Made by a program: the position numbers and the translations under genes. DNA of 64,000 nucleotides from Akebia trifoliata (taxonomy: Eukaryota > Streptophyta > Magnoliopsida > Ranunculales > Lardizabalaceae): the NCBI GenBank assembly GCA_017979445.1, contig CM030706.1:32815330-32879329 (forward strand), written 5' to 3'. The notes under the pieces are model-generated. The model ran no database searches and had not been told where the DNA came from. It saw only the letters and a program-made list of their open reading frames with translations. Shown here in pieces: positions 22,591 to 33,540 of the stretch (position 1 is the first letter of the stretch; every line of letters begins with the position of its first letter).

Positions 22591-24255
22591 TATATACACC
22601 CCAATTTGCATGGACCTCATACAAAAAAGCCTCGAAAAAAGTGCATTTCAAGCCAAAATATCGACAAAAGGCTTAAAAGTCTAAGTGTTCAAAAATCCAT
22701 CTCTTTTGCTTGAATAAAGGTCTTAAATGGGCTCATGGTCCATAATAAGCGTCACATGACATTTTTCGAAAGCATACATGCATAATTTCATATTATTTTG
22801 CATACTCAAACCTTGTCCCAATCCTAAACCCATTTGACCCAAAGTCAACCTAAAGTCATTTCCTTGAGTTAAACTTATTTTCAATAATCCAATCAAAATC
22901 CATTATGCATATACTTAACTAAATCCAATTTCAAAACCTAACTCATTACCTTAATTCAAACCTAGTTTACAACCTATCTTTATTCATATTCCTAACCCAC
23001 ACCTACCATTTTATTCTTAATATAAATCAAAACCCATTTCTAAGCTTAAACCATTCTCATATCTAATATTTAAATCCAATCTCATGTCATAATCTAAAAA
23101 TCCCAAAGTCTATGATCTCACACTTTTTCCTAAAAATGGACACGTGCCACCATCCAAGTAGCCCAATTTCAAATTGATATCATTATTGTTGCCTTTTGGG
23201 TTAACCAAAATTTACTTTTTACCAACCACATCACTTTCATCTTTTCAAAAGTACTTTTTCACATCTTACAAATAAACATATGTCTACTTTTTACCTACTA
23301 CATCACTTTTACACATGTTATTCTCTCAATTACCTTTTCAAAAATACTTTTTGTCTCTTATTTTTATTTACCAAAAAGTGAAAGACCAAATGTGCTTTTA
23401 AGGTTTCATGTTATAATTTTCACTTTTATCCTTATAATGATGAGAAATCTAAAAATAAACAACCCAAATCCTTTGTCATTTCTCTTTATTTTTAGGATTT
23501 GACTATTTTACCTCCAAAAGTTATCCATCTTCCATACTAAAATCCCCATCCATCTTTTACCTTCAACTCATAATCAATTTTCTTAACCTACACATTTTTT
23601 CATTCAAGAATATCAACAATGTGAGTTAGGACTTAGTTTTATTTTAAACACTTGCATCTTCTTCTCCTTCTATCATTTTCTTTATTTTTCTTTTTAGGAA
23701 ATCTTATGATGTAATGAAGAACCCTTCATCCCGAGTAGGTTGAGCCTCAGCCTTGAGTATGGAATGCTTGAGGTGATTTAGTCGAAAATGATGAAGGTTG
23801 AAGCTTTCTTAATCTATTTAATCTTTTATGCATCATAATATATATGACACACACACACCACACATGTTTGGCCATATTGAAGAAATGTGTTACTCTCTTG
23901 ATGAGGTTAAAACACTAAGTTTCTAGCTTAGTATGTATGTATCAAGGTTATGATTCTAAGAGAATTTCACTTACGAAATTTCTCTAAAAGCCTAAACTAA
24001 TACCCCATTTTATATGAGGGCGATAACTCCATGGGGTATCATTTTCCATAGGATACCCTCTTATGTCAATACCAACATTAAATCTATCTCCTAGAGAGGT
24101 GCATTATACATTTATTGCACACACCCACCTTCCATGTATCTCATTCATAACTATTTATTTCTTTTTTAACCATATTTCTAAAATAACCGAGAGAATGGGG
24201 TGTCTAACACCTTCCTCATTCTCTACCAGAGCCTCTTTACATAGCTTATTATGAT
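22591..24255 (+). mobile_element. LTR-like block related to 1400-3115, plus strand
   Basis: The start TATATACACCCCAATTTGC resembles the TGTAGACACCCCATTTTTGC start of the minus-strand LTR at 3115. Near the far end, GGGGTGTCTAACACCTTCC (24197) matches the complement of the AAGGTGTTAGGCACC motif in that block. In between is pyrimidine-rich DNA with no coding motif. Probably a decayed LTR plus leader of the same superfamily. Confidence 0.4.
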
Positions 24256-25300
24256 TTAAGTCATGTTTAATTATTGTTGAGTTCTATGATAAAAAGTGGA
24301 GTGTAACAATAAAAATGTTGAACTTAGGAACTACTTAGAAAGAAACATTTTCACGAGTGTCCTTTAAGTAATTTTTCCCTTTTGATTTTGCCTAGATTGA
24401 ATGAATTGCATTCTTAATTAAAATCCTTGTTAGCAATTTGGAATACGACAAAAATTCAATACGTGAAAAAATTGGGTTCTATTCGATTTTGGATTGCAAA
24501 AATTCGATATACAAAAAATATGTAGCATATGCTTTATATGTGTATTATCTGTCTCATTTCAAAACTTCAAAAATAAAAAATTCGGTAATGTGACATTGAT
24601 ATTAATAATGATTGTGCCAATCAAATTGGTGACGGTGAATGTGATGATATAGTGGTGATGGTTATTATGCTGGTAGTGATAATGAAGGCATTGAGGTTAT
24701 TGTTTCATTGGTTTTTAAAAACAGACCAAAGTCAAAGGTTAAATAATTAGTTTGAAAAATTAAGGTGGTATCTTAAATAAATGTAGAGAGATATGTAATT
24801 ATTTTTTAAATGATAAAAGGAAAATTTATTAGATAAGAAGGTGGATTCCTCGAAAATGTTGAAGTATGACCGCTTCAAAGTTGAACTTATGTTACACGTT
24901 ACAACTTACAAGTTTATACTTTACAATATATAATAAGTTACGGTTGCATTTTTTTTTATCGAGATTTATAAAAATTTGTAAAATTAGTAAAAATATATAT
25001 TTTATTTTTTAAAACTTAAAATTCATGAATTATTTGGAACAATTCAATAATCCGGAGAATAACACTTTCATCGGAAAGAACGAAAAAATTCGTGAAATTT
25101 TTTGAGAAAAAAACGGGAGATTGCTAACAAGGATCTAAATCACCCTTACAAACACTCCTGATGGGTCAACCCAAACTCAAAACCACCAAAGCCGGATTTG
25201 ATCCGTTTAGGCAAGCGGATTGACCCGCCCGTTACCCTGTTTTTTTCATCTTCTAAAAGCTTTCTAATCTTACGTGTTTCGTCTATTTCTCCCCCAAACG
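24256..25300. other. Upstream region of the six-exon gene
   Basis: AT-rich DNA without a recognisable gene. The last 100 or so bases before 25399 become GC-richer and carry two GAGAGAGA runs and repeated AGGGTTTCTGCAA, probably the transcribed leader of the gene that follows. Confidence 0.4.
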
Positions 25301-25398
25301 AAACGCGTAGATATTCCTCCATTATCGAGAGTTAGGGTTTCTGCAACCACATCTGGAGACGAGAGAGAGAGGGTTTCTGCAAACGAGAGAGAGAGACG

Positions 25399-28300
25399 AT
25401 GGTTCACGGTCTTGTCCGCATCTCTCACCCCTTAGAAGTGGTGGATACGGTGTTAGAGGTCGCTGATGTCGCTTGGAAGGCCGTGGAGCTTCGCCACCAT
25501 CACCATCACAACGACCAAGTCGATGCTTCCGAGGAAGAAAAAGACGAAATTGCGTGTCTACGATCCGAGAATCTCCGCCTTAGAAGCGTACTTGAGGAGA
25601 ATCTCAAACTCTTTCAAAATCTCTCGCAGTCTCCATCTCTATCAAAAGATTGCCCTCCCGATGTACGTAGATTTCTCAAATTTCAATTGAGCTTCATAAA
25701 GTAAATATTTCCCTCAATCTTCTTTAATTTTTCATACAATGTAATTGCTTTGTTTTTTAATTATATATAATTTGGAATCTAAACAACACAATGGACAATT
25801 GTCATGGATGTCTTGACCCAAGAAAAAAATTGGAGATTTTAAATTTCTTAGTCATTTATATAAGAACAAATTGAAGATTTGAAATCTTACTAAGTTAAAT
25901 AATGAGTGAATCATTAATGCTGCAGAAGTGTAATCAGAAGCAAATAATAGGCTGTAACTGCAAGAATCATCGATATTCTAATATTAATTAATAGTAAAGG
26001 GGATTTCGTCGTTCTCTTCAGAGACATTTTGATCATTCCCACTAATTAAAATCTTAGTAAAAAAATATTTTGAAATCTTAGTAAGGAAAGTGTTTCGATT
26101 TTCTAAATTGAAATTAGAAATACTCGTCCTTTCCCATTCATTAGAAATAGTAAGTTTTGATCACGATTCATTAGAAATAGCAAGTTTTGATCATGATCGT
26201 ACGATCACTCTCATGTGTGAGATTAAAGTAGTAAATTTTGATTACAAATGTCAGGTTTAATTCCTTTTAGTAAGTTTTTTTTTTTTTTGGATAATAAAAT
26301 CAAGTGCCCTCTAGTTTTTCCATCACTAAATTTAAAATTTCTTAAGGGTATGTTTGATTAGGCATGGAAAATGAGTGGTAAATGTATTTTCCATTGTTAA
26401 TTGCTCTTTTCCATGGAAAGTGATTTTCCAGCCTCATCTAAAAATCCACTCTTTGTTGGATTTCATTTTTCCACCCAAGCTCATGGCAAAATGAAATCCA
26501 ACCTAATTTCCATGCCCCAATCTCTCTTTCCTTCCTCTTTCTTCTTCCTGCAGACCCCCCCCCCCCTCTCTCCTCCTCTTCTTATTTTTGATAGGTAAGC
26601 TGGACTTACGATCTCAAAGTTGCTTTGCAATTTGTCAAACTAACTTAGCTATGTGTCTAAGCTCATCTTCTTCTTCTTATTCTCTTCCCCTGTATTGCCC
26701 AACACCCCCATCTCTTTCTCCTGTTCAGCCACAATCCGCCCTACACCACCATTTCTCTCTTTCTATATCTGTCTCTCCTGCTCAACTACACTCCACCCTG
26801 CACCACCACCTATCTCTTCGCTTCTTGTTTTTCGTTGATTTGCTTTTTCTTTCTTGCTTCGTAGAACTGGAACAAGGGCTGCCCCCTATTGGATTTCCTT
26901 AGTTGCATTCAAATGGTAGATTTTTTATTTTCCACAATTTCATTTTTCCATACCATTTTCCCATGGAATTTAAATTACATGAAAAAGCAAATTCCTTGTA
27001 ATCAAACATATCATAATTGATTTATTGTAGAAAACGAGAGATTTTGGAGAATTCTTGAGATAAATTAAGAAAGATGGAGATGAAACTTCGAGGAAGAGAT
27101 GTCTCGCATAAAGGAGACCGTCTTGCGTTATCCTTACATTCAATTGTCGTTGAATTCCCATGTTTTCTTATGAAACATTTCTTGAAATTCATCTCGGTTA
27201 ATCGATACGATGATTTGAAATTCAATATGGATTAAGTGAAGATAATCCAATTTAGTTTAGCATTCTCGGATGAGAATGTGAATCGCCTAATTTCAGGAGG
27301 AGTGACATTTTAATGTCAACGATTTTGATCGTAAATCCAATCTCTAGGTATCGAGTTCGATCGACTTATTATGACGAAATGATATTAATTTAAAGAAGAA
27401 TTTGATATAAGGAATCGATATAAATGTGTTATCGTTAAGATTTACAGAGCTATTGCTATGTAATCTAATTATCAAATAGATTACATTATATTTTACTTAT
27501 AAAAATGGATCACATTTCACGGTGTTTATGATTTAGCTAATGTCATAAAGTTGGTAACGAATAAGTCGATGCCGTTGGTGGTGCAACTTGGTTCTGTTTG
27601 AGGTCAAATTGGAATCGAACCGACATAAGTCAGTTCCACTAAATAAGAACCAGAACCGAACTAAATTCCATTAGAACCAAACCAACCCAAATCGAATTAA
27701 AGTCGGTTTGGTTCGGTTCCGTTCTACGGATTGTCAATATTCTATAAATTGTAAGTAATATTTTTTAATGAAAAAACAAACATAAAATTTCATACAATAA
27801 ATCACAAATCTATCCATAAAAGTCATTATTTTATTCATAAAAGATCACTAATTGATGTCCTAACTCCTAAAATAATTCATAATAATAATTATTATTATAT
27901 ATATATATATATATTTAGTGCATAGGGGTTCGATTCTCAGTTTGGTTCAGTTCTATACAAGCTTGATTCAAGAATCGAACCAAATTGACCGGTTCTCCAT
28001 TTTCGTACTCGGAACCGAATCGCAATTTGTTCCAAATCAAACCAAACCACCCCAAAGCTATTTTTTTTTGGTTCGGTTCTTGGTTTGAACTAGACTAAGT
28101 TGCACCCCTAGATGTTGTACACATTGAGAAGTTTTTAAATGACTATCAAGACTAGTTTTTGACATGCATACGCCATGGAATACTTGGTTGGACTCTACGA
28201 AGGGATGAGAAGCGAGGATATTGGATTGGAGAGATTGGCGAAGATATCGAAAGTGGAAAGAGTCAGGGCATCTCACCCAGCGGGTTCAAACTATGCGTGA

Positions 28301-31300
28301 CATTGTTGAGGATAAATTGGGTAACAATAATAATCACCAATTGAATACCCAACAAAATAAGGTCAACGCATATTCAAAGTAATACCATACAAAAAATAAC
28401 CAACTTTAATACAAGCGAAATCGTAAACACCATGAATTGTAATCCATTTGATACTTGGATTATGTAGCAATATCTCTGTAAATCTTAACGAAAACACATC
28501 CACATCAATTTTTTGTATCAAATTCTTTTCTAAATTAATTTCATTTCGTCATAATAGGTCAATCTAACTCAATACCTAGATATCAGATTCTGGATTAAAA
28601 TTGTTGAAGTTGAACTCTCAGGCTCCACCTAAAATTGGGTGATTCTCATTCTCGTTCGAAAATGATAAACCCAATTGGATTATCTTCAATTGATCTACAT
28701 TGAACTTCAAATCTTCTTATCAGTCTAACTGAGATAAATCTCAAGGAGTGTTTTGTAAAAATCTTGGAAATTCAATGTCAATTGAAATGTAAGGGTAGCG
28801 TTAGATGGTCTCCTTTATGTGAGACATTTTGTTCCTCAAAGTTCAATCTCCAAACATCCTCTATCTCCATCTTTTTTTTTAATCTCTCATGATTTTTCAA
28901 AATCTTTCATTTTCTACCGTAAATCAAGTAAGAAATTTTGAGTTTAGTGATGGAGAAACTACATAAGAGGGCACTTGATTTTATTACGAGAGAAAAAAAA
29001 ACCTTACTAAAAAGGATTAAATCTAACACTTGAGAGTGATCCAACTGTCACAATCAAAATTTATTATTTCTAGTTTCACATTTGAGAATGATTGTACGGT
29101 CATAATCAAAACTTACCATTTCTAATGAGTGGGAAAGGGCGAGTATTTCTACCTCCAATTTAGAAAGGTGAAACACTTTCCTTAGTAAGATTTTAAAAAA
29201 ATTCTTAGTAAGATTTTAATGAGTGGGAATGATCAAAATGTCTCAGATGAGAATGACAGCATCCCCTTATTCTAGGTATTATAATGTTGATGATTCTTGC
29301 AGTTGCAACCTATTATTTGCTTGTTATTACACTTTCGCAGCATTAATGTGATTATTTTGGGCTAAACTTTGTTTTGCATATGTTGTCAATTTGTAGCTAT
29401 ATACGCGTCTTGTAGCTGCGGTAGATTCTACAACCTTCTTGACTCAGCTAGAATCACTCCATCAGCCATCTGTGGATGCACCTACGATTAATTTTCCTTT
29501 CAAAGATGCCACAGGTTCTCTGGTTTCTTGAATACAAATTGCAGCTTGTTATCATCCGACTTTAGCTTAATTTCATGTGTTGGTTCTGCTGTTGAATCAG
29601 GAACTGATTTGGATTCAGTAGAAACTCTTGTCAACACTGGTCTTGAAGAACCTAGTTGGTGGGTGTGGGTCACAGACGAAAATATTCCGTTTAGTGGTGA
29701 AGAGAGGAGCGGAATTGATAATGAAGGCTATGTGATTGTTAGTGAGGATCAAGTAGTGGATGGTGTTGCCAATTTCATTGCTAGATGCATTCTCACCAAC
29801 CCAAAAGCTAAGGTCTAGTAATGCCAAAATACCTTTTGGTTTGACTTTTAAGTTCTATTTTACATTATCTAACATGTTTAAGCTATCTTGATGCTGCAGG
29901 ATTTAACACCAGAGGAACTGCAGAAAAGTAAGTTCATACTTTCTTAACTGTTAGCGGGCCTTAATAATGAGATGATTTCTGAGTGTCTTGAAAGTTTTGT
30001 TGTTGAAAGTGTGTTCATATCCGATTCACTATCCCTATCCACGTTCTTTTGGATCTTCCTCTCGCTTTTTTAATATTCCTCCTAATTGGTGCAAACTACT
30101 TCTTTATTGCACCTAAATGTATCTAATTTCTAGCGATATACCTCATCCCTGACTTTGAACCAGGTGGCTGTCTATATGCTTTGAGTTTCAAACCGTATGT
30201 TTAGCCGACCACCATTTGTGATAAACTGGTAGGACGTTATCTTCATGTTTGGATTTTTTTCAGGCTCTGGCGTTTAACAAATTAATGTTCCTTAAAAAGG
30301 TGGTCTGAATCTTGAGGCATCTCTTACATGCATCCTATGTATTTATGATAATTGTCATCTTTGGGTAGGGATAGACATTTGTATAGTGTAGGAATTTGGG
30401 TGTGGTACTTAACACCATCATATTGGTTTAAACACGCCAAATGAATGGGATTTTATCAAATGTTTGTACTTTTTTTAAAATAAAATTAAAGACAATCAGA
30501 TGACTTGTGGCATGTAGTGCTTACACAAATTTTGTCCAGGAAAAGATTTCAGAATAATGCTGCAAAAACTGTGTCAATTTTGTATGAACGGGGGTATGCT
30601 TTCTCTGATTTACACTGTATTTTGGACTCTAATTTGAATCGCTGGTTGAGGGCTTAGTAAACTTGTTTTCTATATCTAGCTTTGCAACTCAAGAAACTCC
30701 GTAGGTTTACAATGGGAGCTGTCAATAGCTTGTTGCGAGTCTTTAATCTCCTACGTCTTCAGGTGTTGATGTGGCTTTTTCGTGTCTCAGTGCATGAAAC
30801 GTTCCGGGTATTGCAGTAGCTTTATCTGAAAAAAAGATGGATATGGATTCTATTGTTTTTTGTTGTGGAGCATGGGAATTTATGTAGGGATATTAGGGTT
30901 TTTCCTTTTGGTTGTTGACCAAGTGTGCAGACTACTCTGATGTTGTTGTTATGATGAAGACCTGTCTCCTCACTTGTACGACCTGTCCAATCTTTCTCTT
31001 GCTTATTTTTTGAACTCCTCACTTTGATCGTGTAAAGATAAATTGTTTCGAGGCCTTGAGAACCTTACGTATCTTTTGTGCCTTGAGTAGTTTTCTTGAG
31101 CTCAATGTTGTGGAGAGGGGGCTAGGCTTTTGGTAGATTTCTGGAACAGCTTTGACTTCTTAAAATAAGTTAATCTCCCTCGTCTTGGACATTGGTAGGT
31201 GGCCTCAATAAAGTTGCTATTCGATTCGACTTTGTGTGAGGAAACGAGGAGATAGGATTGTTTTGAAAGGTTGGAGGTTTGGATTAGGTTTTCAATAGGC

Positions 31301-31851
31301 TAGGCCTTGGTACAGAAGGTTGTAAATCTTCATACAAAAAATTGCCATAAAAGAGCAAAATGCATCAAGATTCAATAATTTGTTGGAAATAAAGATATGG
31401 GGTTTCAGATCCCTAAATGTCTGGTGTGGGTCAAGATATTGGTTTCTGGGTATATTTTGAATTTTGGTTGATAAATTCATAATCCATGTTTACCCTACTA
31501 ATTTTGAGTGGTTTGGAAACTTGCAGCTGTGGTTAAAGCTTTGAGTGGCATGAACAAATTAGAGAAGATGTTGAACATTTGGCACGCTGGGAAGATATTT
31601 TATATCCTGTCAACTTGGGGACTTGCCTTGGCAGGGTGAGCCTATAACTGTTCCATTACTATTCGTCTAGTTTGCTCAAGAATTTTACCGCAACTAATTT
31701 TTAGAAAACAAAAAATGGTTTGTGGTCTTAATTATACTTTATGTTCTTTAAATTGTTGTGTGATTGCAGGTTGCGTTGGCATCGTATGGCCTTGAGAGTG
31801 GCTGCAAAGGGAATTGGAACATCTGGGAAACTTATTATGAAAGCTATTTGA
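25399..31851 (+). CDS. Plant protein of unknown function: coiled coil, W-rich acidic centre, C-terminal hydrophobic segment
   Basis: Six exons join in frame: 25399-25662, 29397-29514, 29601-29812, 29900-29927, 31527-31635, 31770-31851 (813 bases, 270 residues); every intron is GT..AG. Residues 33-37 are a five-His run. Residues 44-75 form an acidic/leucine-rich coiled coil (LRSENLRLRSVLEENLKL). Residues 143-178 hold EEPSWWVWVTDEN and the acidic-flanked GYVIVSED. Residues 199-225 look helical (LTPEELQK..LSGMNKLEKML) and 231-245 are hydrophobic (IFYILSTWGLALAGL), followed by a basic tail. I recognise this as a conserved plant protein type but not its function. Aromatic-x-x-aliphatic motifs (WVWV, YVIV) could be ATG8-binding motifs, an inference only. 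Intron 1 (3.7 kb) carries a giant inverted repeat. The leader has GAGAGA tracts. Confidence 0.85.
26346..27013. mobile_element. PIF/Harbinger (Tourist)-like MITE nested in the inverted repeat, 668 bp
   Basis: The ends GGGTATGTTTGATTAGG and, complemented, TGATATGTTTGATTACAAGG are imperfect inverted repeats, and TAA flanks both sides (26343-26345 and 27014-27016). The opposite arm of the host inverted repeat preserves the site without the insertion (complement reads TTTCTTACTTGATTT), confirming both borders. The interior is pyrimidine-rich with a C-run near 26556, which creates spurious open frames. Confidence 0.85.
27576..28110. mobile_element. hAT-like MITE in the loop of the inverted repeat, 535 bp
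   Basis: The left end TGGTGGTGCAACTTG and the complement of the right end TAGGGGTGCAACTTA are inverted repeats. The flanks GATGCCGT and GATGTTGT (27568-27575, 28111-28118) are a plausible 8-bp duplication with two mismatches. Inside are GGAACCGAAC / GTTCGGTTCC motifs in both orientations and a (TA)n tract near 27900. Confidence 0.75.
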
Positions 31852-33540
31852 ACAGATGATACCTTAAACCTACCCAATGTATGAACCCCAAACTAACTGT
31901 ATAAATTCAAGTTCTTGTGTACAGCTAGCCAGCTTCTTCTGATCTCCCCCTTCCCAAAACTTTGTGCCCAAAAGGAAGACTATATTCTTTGTAAATAATT
32001 CTTATTATCGTGTTGTCTTTCATCGTTATTGCAGAATGAATGTCCTCCCTCCATGAAATGATTTTCTATATCTGTTTCTGTTAATTTGGCATCCATGAGT
32101 GAATTTAATTCATGGGGGATGTGTTGGATCTGAAAAAATTACTGACGAAAAATGATTCGTAGGTTTAGAAGTTGGTAAAGATTGCTAATAGAATCTCATC
32201 ACCAGACATTGTGTTGCATTTCGTGTACCCTCCACGGATTCACTGACTGCATTCCTTCCTTCCCATGGCCAATGGCCAACGACATATGGGCTGTTAAGTT
32301 CTCGAGACAGGTCTTAAAACTATATGAATCGTACAAGATGACCCAATATTGGAGAGGATATTTTTATTTTTCTGCATCTGAAATGTATCTTTGGGTAATT
32401 GCTATCCACTTACCACTTTGCCAACTGCCTGTGAATTTTCCTAGTCCAGCTTTGAAGGCACCAGGCCGCTTCAAAATTTTAATTTGGGAGGAACCCTCAT
32501 CGGACCACGAAATGTAACTTATAGGCCACCTGTCATTTAAGGAAGAGGAGTCTACCAAAATTTTGAAGCTGCACGGGCGCTTTCTGAATTTTCTTGACGA
32601 TTTGTTGACCTACTTTTCAAGTCAGTCATGGTGATTTGATGCGGTTTTAACGTTCATCAAGGTTATGGGTAGTAGCCATTTCCTTTTTGGAATCTTTTAA
32701 CTCTTTAAAAGTAGTATAAATTCTATGTTTCAAAATGCAACTCGACTTCAAATTGCCTCAACACATTTTAGTGACTTAGATAGCTTGATAAAGACATTAA
32801 TCTTGAAATAAACTTAATATTTCCACACTAATTTTCCTTCGTTACATGGCAATTATGAAGGCATTGTTCATTTGCCTTTTCATGCGATGCTTCTCATGAT
32901 TTTGAGGCTTTCAAGTGTAACAGACTATTAATGGATTGCAATCCAAACTATATGGCTTGTAATCAGATCTGATGCCAAGGGTCTCACACATGGAATCAGA
33001 ACCAATACAAATTAAACTGGAATTTTATTTAGTTCCTGATCCATCTAAACCCCCAATAATACCAGACCTGGGTTCAAAAGCCACCATCACACAAACAAAC
33101 AAACAAACAATAATCATATATACACCTTATGAGCACTACAACATGTGGCAGGGGTGAACAATCCTTTTGAGGACTGACCTGATGGGACGATATGGTTCGA
33201 TCAGCACCTCCTGCCACAGGTACTGTTTGGGGCCCATAAATCCTGAGAGATCAAGGGAAGGATTCTCTTTTACATGGGAAAAACAAATATATGAAACAGA
33301 ACTGAATGTTAGATTACCAAAATATAACTGTTTTTCAGGTAAAGTGCAGATAAATTACTTCACAGCTAATAATTAACTAAATATTACATGCATAGAAGTG
33401 CTCACTATCAGCAGTTGTGCCTACATACTACCACTTCCCATGGCCAAAAAAAGAATAATTAAACATCCTCAAAGTTGAGATGGAACAGCACAAACTCTGG
33501 TTATCAATGGTGAGGCAAGCAAGATGGCCGGGGGCAAGGC
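31852..33540. other. Intergenic region between two convergent genes
   Basis: Holds the 3' ends of the six-exon gene and of the minus-strand CHZ gene. The plus frame at 32182-32517 has no recognisable motif. A short (ACAA)n run lies at 33092-33110. Nothing else could be supported. Confidence 0.5.

Larger units (their letters stand above)
25912..29348. mobile_element. Fold-back element with arms of about 1 kb, in intron 1 of the six-exon gene
   Basis: The left arm (25912-26345 plus 27014-27555) is the diverged reverse complement of the right arm (28399-29348). Outer ends are CATTAATGCTGC and GCAGCATTAATG; shared blocks include AGCAAATAATAGG/CCTATTATTTGCTTG, CAAGTGCCCTCT/AGAGGGCACTTG and GGTGTTTATGATTT/AAATCGTAAACACC. 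Arm length suggests a Mutator-like or Foldback-like non-autonomous element; no convincing 9-bp target duplication was seen. The left arm is interrupted by one MITE and the loop holds another. Exon 2 starts only 49 bases beyond the right end. Confidence 0.8.

Noticed and set aside
26401..26902. Serine/proline-rich plus frames
   Set aside because: Pyrimidine-rich interior of the nested PIF-like MITE, within an intron.
29528..29818. 96-residue frame as a separate gene
   Set aside because: Its first part is intron. The region from 29601 is exon 3 of the six-exon gene, and splicing removes the ATG used.
32182..32517. 111-residue plus frame after the six-exon gene
   Set aside because: No recognisable motif, lies in the convergent 3' region, and has no supporting splice context.
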